From positions 1 to 14,846 of the forward strand of contig DAINMX010000158.1 in the NCBI GenBank assembly GCA_036736205.1: 14,846 bases of DNA, given 5' to 3'. The notes beneath the pieces were generated by a model that ran no database searches, had not been told where the DNA came from, and saw nothing but the letters and a program-made list of their open reading frames with translations. How positions within the stretch are numbered: position 1 is the stretch's first letter; each line of letters begins with the position of its first letter. The translations under genes and the position numbers were made by a program. Below, piece by piece: positions 7,113-13,362 of the stretch. This DNA comes from XYA12-FULL-58-9 sp001798605. Its GTDB lineage: Bacteria; Myxococcota; XYA12-FULL-58-9.

Positions 7113-7645
7113 GTATCTGGCGCACCAGCGTGTTCGTCATCGCCGCCACGATAGCGATGCCAGCTCGGGCGGGCGATATCTTCCGTTTCGTCGACAATGC
7201 GGGTGTGGTGCATTTCACTGATCGGATCGGCGATGTGCCCGAGCCGTATCACAGCATGTACGCCGCAGAGCTCAGGAGACGGGAGGAGAACGGAATGAAC
7301 AGCCCGTCGCCGTCGCCGTCGCCATTGGTGCAATCGGTTCCAGTCAGAGCGCCCTCGAGGCCAACAGGGGTAGACGCGGAGATCGCCCGGCAGAAGAAAT
7401 GGCAGAACCTTGTGGCTCTATGGCGTCAGAAGCTTGCGGCGGCCACAGCTGCTCTCGAAAAGGCCGATGCGGAGCTAGCGCAGGCCGGTGCCAGTCCGTT
7501 GACTCCGGTGAGGGCGATGGCTGGCCAGATTGAGGTGCGCCGCAGTCAGATTCTGGCCGAGGTCGACGAGGCGAGGCGGATGTTGGTGGAAGATATCCCG
7601 AAGCGAGCGCGTAAGGACAACGTGCCACCGAAGTGGCTTCTGTGA
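7109..7645 (+). CDS. Periplasmic DUF4124-domain protein with C-terminal coiled coil
   Basis: This 178-residue protein has a signal peptide (MSIWRTSVFVIAATIAMPARA, cleavage expected after A21). A DUF4124 motif follows directly at residues 22-45 (IFRFVDNAGVVHFTDRIGDVPE), matching the family pattern Y/F-R-x-V-D-x-x-G-V-x-H-F-T-D. Residues about 65-85 are a Ser/Pro linker, and about 88-168 are charged helix likely to form a coiled coil (LAAATAALEKADAELAQAG, QILAEVDEARRMLVEDI). DUF4124 occurs in small secreted proteins, sometimes fused to lytic transglycosylase domains. No such enzyme domain is present here, so the function is unknown. The start overlaps the GAF stop as ATGA, and the next gene begins seven bases after its stop, so it sits mid-operon. 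Confidence 0.85.
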   Translation: MSIWRTSVFVIAATIAMPARAGDIFRFVDNAGVVHFTDRIGDVPEPYHSMYAAELRRREENGMNSPSPSPSPLVQSVPVRAPSRPTGVDAEIARQKKWQNLVALWRQKLAAATAALEKADAELAQAGASPLTPVRAMAGQIEVRRSQILAEVDEARRMLVEDIPKRARKDNVPPKWLL

Positions 7646-7652
7646 GGGTACA

Positions 7653-8927
7653 TTGAGTTCCGACGATTGGATTGTGCAAACGGTCATATTGGCGCTGAGT
7701 TGTCTCGGTGTCGCCTTCTTTTCATCTGTGGAAACAGCCCTGCATGGGGTGACCAAGCTGCGCATAGGTGTCGCCATCGAAAAGGCGATGACCAATGCGA
7801 AGGAGCTCAAGCTCTGGGAAGAGTCCCCGGGTCGGGTCATGGCCACGATTCACCTGTTCCGTCTTGTTTGCTGTGTCGCGGCAGGAATGTCCGCTTTGCG
7901 GTTGGTCGGTGACACGCTGCCTGATGGCGTGATTGTCGGCCTGCTTGCAGTGGTGTTGCTCTTTGGGGGCCACCTGCTGGCCCGCGCGGCAGCGAAGAGG
8001 GCTGCTCTGGAGTGGGCGCTCGCCACCATTCGAATCGTGAAAGTTTTCTCGTGGTCTGCTGCTCTCGTTGTCTGGCCGTTGCTCATTGTCACCGGCAAAC
8101 TTTTTGGGGCTCTCAATGAGGGAGCGAGCATGGACTCCGTGTTCTGGACGCCTGAGGAGGTAGAGAAACTCGCGGAGGACGCGCGCGCTGAGACTCTCGA
8201 TGAAGCCGGCGAGGATCTCTATCGTTCTATCATTGAGTTCTCCGACACGGTGGTCGGTGAGATCATGGTTCCGCGTACAGAGATGGTTGTCTTGCCTGCC
8301 GCATCCGGCTTGCAGGAGGTGCGACTCACTGCGGCACGTTCGGGACATTCTCGCATTCCGGTTCACGATGACACCATCGACGACCTACTCGGTTTGCTCT
8401 ACGTCAAGGATCTCTCTGCCGAGCAAGACATCTCCGGGGAATTCGATCTGCGAAACAAGGTTAGGCCGACGTTTTATGTCCCCGAGGTTATGAAGATCAG
8501 TGAGCTGCTGCGCGAGTTTCAACGTCGCAAGACGCACATGGCAATTGTCGTTGACGAGTACGGCGGAACGTCGGGTCTGGTGACCCTTGAAGATATCATT
8601 GAGGAGATCGTCGGTGAGATCCAAGATGAGTACGATGTTGAGGAGAAACAATATCGCGTCATTGGTGAGGGCAAGATTATCGCCGACGGGCGTGTGCGGC
8701 TTTGGGATCTAGAGGAGCCATTGGGGGTGGAGTTCCCTGAGGACGGGGGCTACGAAACCCTGGCAGGTTTCATCACAGCCAGAGCTGGATACCTGCCGGC
8801 GCCGGGGGCAGCGGTGCCGTGGAACGGTCTCTTGTTCACAGTCAAGGAAGCCAACGAGAAACGAATTGAAACTGTTGAAATCGATGCGATACGAAGTGAC
8901 AATTCCCCTTCCCGTCCGACATTGTAG
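7653..8927 (+). CDS. CNNM/CorC (HlyC)-family membrane protein with CBS pair
   Basis: This protein is 424 residues from a TTG start. Residues about 1-160 form a DUF21/CNNM transmembrane domain with hydrophobic segments near 7-27, 65-85, 92-112 and 130-152. SSVETAL near residue 24 matches the FSSSETAL motif of the family. The first CBS motif spans about 200-255 (EIMVPRTEMVVLP, then HSRIPVHDDTIDDLLGLLYV). The second spans about 272-327 (YVPEVMKISELLREFQRRK, MAIVVDEYGGTSGLVTLEDI). Residues about 332-412 form the CorC_HlyC domain. Relatives are implicated in magnesium or cobalt homeostasis; the substrate is not determined here. The frame is open upstream, but the TTG at 7653 is preferred because GAGGG precedes it by four bases and it lies just past the preceding stop. 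It is last in the run beginning with the GAF gene and is convergent with the bactofilin gene 62 bases away. Confidence 0.92.
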   Translation: MSSDDWIVQTVILALSCLGVAFFSSVETALHGVTKLRIGVAIEKAMTNAKELKLWEESPGRVMATIHLFRLVCCVAAGMSALRLVGDTLPDGVIVGLLAVVLLFGGHLLARAAAKRAALEWALATIRIVKVFSWSAALVVWPLLIVTGKLFGALNEGASMDSVFWTPEEVEKLAEDARAETLDEAGEDLYRSIIEFSDTVVGEIMVPRTEMVVLPAASGLQEVRLTAARSGHSRIPVHDDTIDDLLGLLYVKDLSAEQDISGEFDLRNKVRPTFYVPEVMKISELLREFQRRKTHMAIVVDEYGGTSGLVTLEDIIEEIVGEIQDEYDVEEKQYRVIGEGKIIADGRVRLWDLEEPLGVEFPEDGGYETLAGFITARAGYLPAPGAAVPWNGLLFTVKEANEKRIETVEIDAIRSDNSPSRPTL

Positions 8928-8989
8928 GAAGCGGGTCTCGGGATATTTGTGACGGCCGGGTTGGTTCAGATCGCCGGTCATCAACAGCT

Positions 8990-9307
8990 TCAAATGTTCG
9001 TCATCTCGATGTGGCCTTTGTACTTGCCGCCATCTTCGAGAACGACCCGCGGTGCCCGCACGTCACCAGACACGCTGCCGCCTGGGTGAATCTGGAAGCG
9101 GTCGGAAGCGGTGACGTTGCCGATGATTGTCCCGTGAACATCAATACTGCGGGTGGAGACCTCCGCTTCGATCGTCCCGCCTTCTTCGACGATGAGATCT
9201 GCGGTCGTCTCAATGGAGCCGCGAACCTTTCCCTGAACTGAAACGTCCTCTTCACTTTTGAAGCTTCCGTCAACGGTGATTGTTGGTCCAACAATTGTGG
9301 TAGCCAT
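8990..9307 (-). CDS. Bactofilin (polymer-forming cytoskeletal protein)
   Basis: This 105-residue protein is essentially one bactofilin domain (DUF583). It has a short N-terminal tail (MATTIVGPTITVDG) and then a right-handed beta-helix pattern of repeating V/I-x-G-x-V/I rungs: VSVQGKVRGSI, LIVEEGGTIEAEV, IDVHGTIIGNV, FQIHPGGSVSGDV, VVLEDGGKYKGHI. Bactofilins polymerise without nucleotide into filaments that often associate with the inner face of the membrane. They organise stalks, chromosome-arm proteins or peptidoglycan hydrolases, depending on the species. The short tail without a proline-rich extension suggests a minimal form. The ATG is preceded by AGGGAG about twelve bases upstream. The gene lies 88 bases after the secreted protein gene at 9396-10778 on the same strand, so the two may be co-transcribed. 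Confidence 0.95.
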   Translation of the reverse strand: MATTIVGPTITVDGSFKSEEDVSVQGKVRGSIETTADLIVEEGGTIEAEVSTRSIDVHGTIIGNVTASDRFQIHPGGSVSGDVRAPRVVLEDGGKYKGHIEMTNI

Positions 9308-9395
9308 GGATTTCGATTCTCCCTGAAGCTGATGAGGGGTAGGAGTCTAGCGTCAACGCGAAGGGTGAGCAAACATCTCGTGTCGGATCGTCGGA

Positions 9396-10778
9396 TCACT
9401 GCTTGAGCTTGATGTCGCCACCTTCCACCGAAGCATCCTCCTCAACGCCAAATTCGGCGTCGAACTCGGTAAACTCCCGTTCCGCACCGTAGTACATCGT
9501 CGCAAGCTCTGCAGCTCGCATGTAAACGGGAACCAGTTTCTTTTCCAGGGCGGGTGCTCCCTTGTGCAAGCTCTTGGGGTCGTTGAACTTGCCCTTGCCT
9601 GCAAATGTCATGAGTTGTTTGTTGATGGCTGGGTCGACCTTGCCGTTCGCGTCACGGGCGCTGAGCGCATCGATTGTGTACGCCGGTTCACGGGTCATGG
9701 CGATGGCGAGCTCTTTCACCTTCGGTTCTTTGGGCAGGTCGAGAAACACAAGATATCCGATCTTGTCGCCTCGCTTTAGACGCGAACGAGTCACGCGGTC
9801 GTCAAAGTCGACAACTTTGAGTCCACCCGGTTGGGGCATTCCCATGTATGCAACAAACACCCAAGCGGTGGCGTCGGCATCGGCCAGGTCGAGGTTGAGT
9901 GACTCTTTGAGCCGTTCCTTGCCGTGTTCGTTGATGGTGAACTCTTTGCTAACGACGAAGGCCGCGTCTGGGAAGAACTCTGCTATGGTCCGGTGCAGGC
10001 TGCGCAAGTAATAGAGAAGGTCGTTTTCCTCCAAGATAGTCATCTTGGGGCCCTTGGGGGTCAGCATCTGCTCTAGAAGCGCCTTGTCGCTCAGGGCCGC
10101 TGCAAAATCGGAGCGCAGGAAAGTCGGAGTCGCGCCGTGTGGGTACGCTGCTTTTACGTCCGTTCTGCAGCGTTTCTCACAGAGGGATTTCCCATGCTCG
10201 AGGTCGCCGGTGACGGCCGTCGGCTCTTTGCTCGGCAGTGCGGGCGGAGCGTCGTGACTGATTCCCTCTGGCATCGGCCAGACCCCAAATGGGACGGCGG
10301 CACTGTATGACACTTCGCCGGCGGTTTTTGTTGTTCCGAGGATGTGCAGACCGTAGACACCCTTTTTGCCGGTGAAGGTAAATCCATAGTTGCCGGCGTC
10401 GCGCAAACGCACGGCCTTGCGGGCCTCGGCCTGGCCAGGGTCCTTCGCTTTCCCCTTGCCCGTTGGTGCTGCAACCAGGACTGCTCGCAATTCGGCATCG
10501 TTGATTGGCTTGCGGCTTCCATACATTGGATCGGGTACAGAGAGGACTTCAGAGAGATCGAGCTCGATGGTGACCGTGGTCCCGGGTTCGGGGACACCGG
10601 GGCGAATCGTAACCTGGTAGGCTAGTTTGTCCGTCGTATGTCGGAGCTTGACCACAGGGGGCGGCGGGCCAACCGGCTTTGGCTCGCTTTTGGATGCGTC
10701 TTTTGACTCGCCCTGGGCGCTTACCACGGCGGCGGACAGTAACAATAGGGGCAACACAAATATAGCAGAACGAACCAT
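9396..10778 (-). CDS. Secreted protein with a degenerate cytochrome c-like domain
   Basis: This 460-residue protein is not recognised as a named family. Residues 1-21 are a signal peptide (MVRSAIFVLPLLLLSAAVVSA), so it is exported, probably to the periplasm. Residues about 42-168 look like an Ig/beta-sandwich domain (VTIRPGVPEPGTTVTIELDL, YGFTFTGKKGVYGLHILG). Residues about 188-262 have the outline of a small class I cytochrome c: GKSLCEKRC in place of the haem motif, then TPTFLRSDF, and a final helix LLYYLRSLH preceded by PKM. The CxxCH motif is missing, since C200-EKR-C204 is followed by Arg, so covalent haem with a His ligand is not expected. Residues about 265-460 are Lys/Glu-rich with no motif I can name. 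I chose the ATG at 10778 over a longer frame because GGGAG precedes it and the signal peptide begins there. A bactofilin gene follows on the same strand. Confidence 0.78.
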   Translation of the reverse strand: MVRSAIFVLPLLLLSAAVVSAQGESKDASKSEPKPVGPPPPVVKLRHTTDKLAYQVTIRPGVPEPGTTVTIELDLSEVLSVPDPMYGSRKPINDAELRAVLVAAPTGKGKAKDPGQAEARKAVRLRDAGNYGFTFTGKKGVYGLHILGTTKTAGEVSYSAAVPFGVWPMPEGISHDAPPALPSKEPTAVTGDLEHGKSLCEKRCRTDVKAAYPHGATPTFLRSDFAAALSDKALLEQMLTPKGPKMTILEENDLLYYLRSLHRTIAEFFPDAAFVVSKEFTINEHGKERLKESLNLDLADADATAWVFVAYMGMPQPGGLKVVDFDDRVTRSRLKRGDKIGYLVFLDLPKEPKVKELAIAMTREPAYTIDALSARDANGKVDPAINKQLMTFAGKGKFNDPKSLHKGAPALEKKLVPVYMRAAELATMYYGAEREFTEFDAEFGVEEDASVEGGDIKLKQ

Positions 10779-10914
10779 GACCCACTCCCTTGGTGCAACA
10801 GCGCTTCTTGCAATCCCTGTTGTCATCATCTTCCAGGGATGGAGCCAAGCTCCCACGGCACTGTCTGAGACACTCGTAATGATGCCTTCTAACCTTCTGG
10901 CGGTGGTACGTCAA

Positions 10915-11046
10915 TCGCCGTGCGGGGTCGNNNNNNNNNNNNNNNNNNNNNNNNNNNNNNNNNNNNNNNNNNNNNNNNNNNNNNNNNNNNNNNNNNNNNN
11001 NNNNNNNNNNNNNNNNNNNNNNNNNNNNNNTCGCCGTGCGGGGTCG
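10915..11046. repeat. 100-N gap flanked by identical 16-mers (likely contig overlap)
   Basis: TCGCCGTGCGGGGTCG ends flush against the left edge of the N run (10915-10930) and begins flush at the right edge (11031-11046). Two contig ends sharing a terminal 16-mer are best explained as the same DNA seen twice, with the 100 N added by a scaffolder. The true sequence would then contain one copy and be 116 bases shorter. Confidence 0.85.
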
Positions 11047-11050
11047 ACCG

Positions 11051-11089
11051 ATCTCCGTTCGCGCTGCAACCAGGTTGAATCTCCGTTCG
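11051..11089 (+). promoter_or_regulatory. Pair of 11-bp direct repeats upstream of the cyclase gene
   Basis: ATCTCCGTTCG occurs at 11051-11061 and again at 11079-11089, 28 bases apart start to start, ending 23 bases before the cyclase ATG. Direct repeats near a start codon can be regulator half-sites or RNA-binding sites. The 28-base spacing is not a whole number of helical turns, which weakens the case for one cooperative protein. Confidence 0.3.
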
Positions 11090-11112
11090 GCGTGAACTAC
11101 AAAGGTAGCCAC

Positions 11113-12027
11113 ATGAGTTTCGACGAAAAGACCTCGCTCATTGATGCCAGCAAGCTTGCGGCGTTGGCCCAGGAGCGCGAGGAACGGTCCGCTTGTTTCA
11201 TTGTCATTGCAGGGGGGCAGGTGGGGCGGATGTACAAACTCGATTTTGGCGAGCTCGTTGTCGGCCGATTTGACGATGCGGGCATTCGAATAGACGATGA
11301 CGGTGTGTCGCGGCGGCATGCTCGCATTGTTCGACAAGTGGATGGCTCGGTGGCGATCTCTGATCTAGGGAGCACCAACGGCACTTTCTGCAATGGTGAA
11401 AAGATCACCTCGCGTACCCTTCAGGACGGCGACAAGATCCAGATCGGCACCACGACAATACTGAAGTTCAGTTTCCAGGATAGTCTGGAGGAGGATTTTC
11501 AACGCCGTCAGTATGAGTCCGCAACGAGGGACGCGCTCACGGGTTGCTTCAACAAAAAATACTTTTTGGAGAGGCTTCCCAACGAGATCGCATTCGTCGG
11601 CCGCCATCACAAGCACCTCTCTGTGGCGATGCTCGATATTGACCACTTCAAGAAGATCAACGACACCCATGGTCATCTGGCCGGCGACTATGTCTTGCGC
11701 AATATCTCCAAGATCATGCATGCCAACATGCGTGCCGACGACATCTTGTGCCGGTACGGCGGCGAGGAATTTGCCTTGATCATGCGCGAGACCCCACCCG
11801 ATTCGGCGCTCATTGCGGTTGAGCGCATTCGTCTAAGTGTCCAAGCTGCGAAGTTTGTCTTCAAGGGAACAGACATCCCCGTCACGGTCAGCTGTGGCAT
11901 TGGTACCTGGGAAACCGCCCCGGGCAGATCGCCGGCCACCCCAGAAGGGCTCATTGCCGAAGCCGACCAACATCTCTATGCCGCCAAAAACGCAGGCCGA
12001 AACCAAACCAAGAGCGGACTGCTTTGA
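11113..12027 (+). CDS. FHA-domain diguanylate cyclase (GGEEF)
   Basis: This 304-residue cytoplasmic enzyme is predicted to make cyclic-di-GMP from two GTP. Residues about 28-122 form an FHA domain with all phosphothreonine-binding landmarks: GR at 51-52, SRRHA at 66-70 and STNGT at 87-91. A helix (about 123-139) leads into the GGDEF domain: RDALTGCFNKKYF at 139-151, the metal-binding LDIDHFKKINDTHGH with D175, the signature GGEEF at 216-220, and the inhibitory site RADD at 207-210, exactly five residues before it. Catalysis and product inhibition should both work. The FHA domain suggests control by a Ser/Thr kinase, and the N-terminal EKTSLID contains a Thr that could be a self-binding phosphosite. 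The ATG at 11113 has AAGG seven bases upstream; an in-frame GTG at 11092 is less likely. An intact PilZ protein is encoded 7 kb away. Confidence 0.95.
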   Translation: MSFDEKTSLIDASKLAALAQEREERSACFIVIAGGQVGRMYKLDFGELVVGRFDDAGIRIDDDGVSRRHARIVRQVDGSVAISDLGSTNGTFCNGEKITSRTLQDGDKIQIGTTTILKFSFQDSLEEDFQRRQYESATRDALTGCFNKKYFLERLPNEIAFVGRHHKHLSVAMLDIDHFKKINDTHGHLAGDYVLRNISKIMHANMRADDILCRYGGEEFALIMRETPPDSALIAVERIRLSVQAAKFVFKGTDIPVTVSCGIGTWETAPGRSPATPEGLIAEADQHLYAAKNAGRNQTKSGLL

Positions 12028-12120
12028 CCGCCTGTGTTGCCATGCCAGTGGCCAGAAGTCTGGATTGCTGGACATGCCCCAACGCGTATTTGCTGCGTTT
12101 TTGGTGGCACGCTATTTGCG

Positions 12121-12126
12121 TACTTT
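12121..12126 (+). promoter_or_regulatory. Putative -10 element of a leaderless transcript
   Basis: TACTTT lies four bases before the ATG at 12131 and seven before the second ATG at 12134. No spaced Shine-Dalgarno sequence is present: GGGA touches the first ATG. If the transcript is leaderless, 12134 is the likelier start. The region at -35 is only T-rich (12098-12103). Confidence 0.28.
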
Positions 12127-12130
12127 GGGA

Positions 12131-12793
12131 ATGATGGGTCACTGCAAATATTCAATCTTGGCGGTGCTTTTGCTGCCAGGATGCATCATTGGAACCTGGC
12201 CCACGCCCGAAGGCGGGGGTGCGAGCGATCGGCCCTCACAACACAAGATTGCGGAGGAGTTATGTGATGCTGTCGACAACGATGCTGATGGCGCGGTCGA
12301 CGAGGGATGTGCGGACTGCCGTGTCGCCGACGTCCGTGGCTGCATAGGCCTGAGCGTTGATGGGTGGTGCGGTGTCGGCGTACAGGATTGTCGTCAGGGA
12401 TATTGGGGCGAATGTAACGACATTGGACCGCCCTGGAGCGCCAAAGCAGAACCCGTGTTGACCATCGCCAAGGTGGAGCCACTTGTGATCACGCGTGGAG
12501 GGACGGAAGAAGTTGTTGTGATGGCCGAAGCGACCGCCGTCTGTCCGGGGGTGCAGGTGTGGCGGGTTGAAGCCTCCATTGCCGCAACGACCCCCATGAT
12601 GCGAATTCGCGAGATGGGTCATGATGATGGTGTTGCCCCAGATGTAACCGCCCGCGACGGCAAGTTTGTAGTGGAGCTGGTCAATCCATTCGGGGTGGGG
12701 GTGCCCGCGCAGACTCTGACCGTGCGGGCCGCTACGGTGATCAATGGCGTCGATGTTGACGAGACAACGACGATAGAGCTGGAGGAGCCATGA
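12131..12793 (+). CDS. Lipoprotein with MopE-like cysteine motif and C-terminal NPFG domain
   Basis: This protein is 220 residues (219 if the adjacent second ATG is used). The signal peptide ends in the lipobox LPGC with the lipid cysteine at C18. Residues about 42-60 (EELCDAVDNDADGAVDEGC) match the Cys/Asp motif CDGxDNDCDGxVDEGC found in many copies in myxobacterial surface proteins and in MopE-type metal-binding proteins. The central Cys of DNDCDG is Ala here. A Gly/Cys-rich segment follows (GWCGVGVQDCRQGYWGEC, 78-95), also usual after this motif. Residues about 108-218 form a beta-rich domain ending ELVNPFGVGVPAQT (182-195), which is clearly related to the end of the next protein. The location is probably the outer membrane. 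Its stop overlaps the next start as ATGA. It lies 103 bases after the cyclase gene with no obvious terminator. The function is unknown. Confidence 0.82.
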   Translation: MMGHCKYSILAVLLLPGCIIGTWPTPEGGGASDRPSQHKIAEELCDAVDNDADGAVDEGCADCRVADVRGCIGLSVDGWCGVGVQDCRQGYWGECNDIGPPWSAKAEPVLTIAKVEPLVITRGGTEEVVVMAEATAVCPGVQVWRVEASIAATTPMMRIREMGHDDGVAPDVTARDGKFVVELVNPFGVGVPAQTLTVRAATVINGVDVDETTTIELEEP

Positions 12794-13212
12794 GACGGTG
12801 GTCTGTGTCGCTGGCGGTCGCCGCAACTTTGTTGCTCCACGGCTGTGGCTCCCAAGAGATGATGGCGAACACCCCGCAGTGTGCGGACAACAACAGTACC
12901 ATTGCTCTGGAAGTGATCCCATCGAAGTTTGCTCGCGCGGACCACACAACCATAAGCGTGCGTTGGCAAACCTACATGGAGCTCACGGGCTTTGTCGTGG
13001 CTACTTTGGTGGTGGGGGAAGAGCAGCAGATCGACGTTGAGGTCGAACTGCATGGGCAGGATGTTGCATCTGAGTTCATCTATGTCGGGGAGTTACTCAA
13101 TCCCTTTGGCGCTGGCGCTCCCGCAGGCACCGCAGCGGTGGTCGCCGTCGCCGAGGCCAGTAACGGGTGTCGGGTCGTTCCCACAGCCACGACCTCTTTC
13201 GAGTTGGAGTAA
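12790..13212 (+). CDS. Small lipoprotein paralogous to the C-terminal domain of its neighbour
   Basis: This 140-residue protein has a lipoprotein signal peptide (MRRWSVSLAVAATLLLHGC, lipid cysteine at C19; His at -2 is unusual). The mature part is a short Cys-containing linker followed by one beta-rich domain at about 37-140. Residues 100-114 (GELLNPFGAGAPAGT) align with ELVNPFGVGVPAQT of the upstream lipoprotein, and both proteins end a similar distance later in an acidic FELE or ELEEP tail. The two therefore share a domain that was duplicated in tandem. The smaller protein lacks the MopE-like motif. The start overlaps the preceding stop by ATGA and has GGAGGAG immediately upstream, so translation is coupled and the pair is probably made together, perhaps as partners. 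No named family is recognised. Confidence 0.82.
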   Translation: MRRWSVSLAVAATLLLHGCGSQEMMANTPQCADNNSTIALEVIPSKFARADHTTISVRWQTYMELTGFVVATLVVGEEQQIDVEVELHGQDVASEFIYVGELLNPFGAGAPAGTAAVVAVAEASNGCRVVPTATTSFELE

Positions 13213-13320
13213 GCCATGCGTTTGGGATGCAGCGCCGCACCAACCACGGCGACCACATCCGACGCTCTCCCGTGAACGGTCGCAGTTGCCCAGTCCGCGT
13301 CAGTGGAATTCTCGCATGTG

Positions 13321-13326
13321 AGGAGG
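13321..13326 (+). promoter_or_regulatory. AGGAGG site upstream of the LD-carboxypeptidase gene
   Basis: A perfect AGGAGG lies 22 bases before the LD-carboxypeptidase ATG, too far for normal use. It is nine bases from an out-of-frame ATG at 13336 that opens an eight-codon reading frame. It may therefore serve a leader peptide, or be untranscribed if the gene is leaderless. Confidence 0.4.
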
Positions 13327-13334
13327 CCCCGGTG

Positions 13335-13340
13335 TATGGT
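13335..13340 (+). promoter_or_regulatory. Putative -10 element of a leaderless transcript
   Basis: TATGGT lies eight bases before the ATG at 13349. The only strong ribosome binding site nearby (13321-13326) is upstream of this hexamer and would not be transcribed from it. No good -35 is visible. Confidence 0.28.
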
Positions 13341-13362
13341 GCGGTGTCATGCGCATGCCTGA
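13336..13362 (+). CDS. Possible eight-codon leader peptide overlapping the ldcA-like start
   Basis: ATG at 13336 follows AGGAGG at nine bases and encodes MVRCHAHA before TGA at 13360-13362. It overlaps the two candidate starts of the LD-carboxypeptidase (13349 and 13355) in another frame, so ribosomes finishing it would be placed to restart. The same ATG lies within TATGGT, a candidate -10 element, and the two readings are mutually exclusive. Confidence 0.2.
   Translation: MVRCHAHA

Larger units (their letters stand above)
10779..11112. promoter_or_regulatory. Divergent intergenic region with a scaffold gap
   Basis: This 334-base space (about 218 if the gap is removed as an overlap artefact) separates the minus-strand secreted-protein gene from the plus-strand diguanylate cyclase gene, so promoters for both should lie here. 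It holds the minus-strand ribosome binding site GGGAG close to 10785-10791, an 11-base interrupted palindrome TGTCTGAGACA at 10862-10872, the 100-N gap with its flanking 16-mers, two copies of ATCTCCGTTCG near the cyclase, and AAGG before the cyclase ATG. I see no convincing -35/-10 pair on either strand. Confidence 0.6.

Noticed and set aside
8950..8980. Hairpin between the convergent CorC-type and bactofilin genes (TGACGGC with GCCGGTCA) as a bidirectional terminator
   Set aside because: The stem is short and needs a bulged base, the loop is long, and no T tract follows on either strand.
10167..10179. CEKRC motif as a thioredoxin-like redox or haem-binding site
   Set aside because: Spacing is CxxxC rather than CxxC, no histidine follows, and the surroundings resemble a cytochrome c outline rather than a thioredoxin fold.
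10862..10872. Interrupted palindrome TGTCTGAGACA as an operator
   Set aside because: It has five-base arms only, no second copy nearby and no promoter to relate it to. It is recorded within the intergenic region but not claimed.
10627..12027. A longer version of the diguanylate cyclase beginning at 10627 and reading through the N run
   Set aside because: It crosses undetermined bases and overlaps the signal-peptide region of the minus-strand gene. The ATG at 11113 has a proper AAGG site and begins a typical FHA-GGDEF protein.
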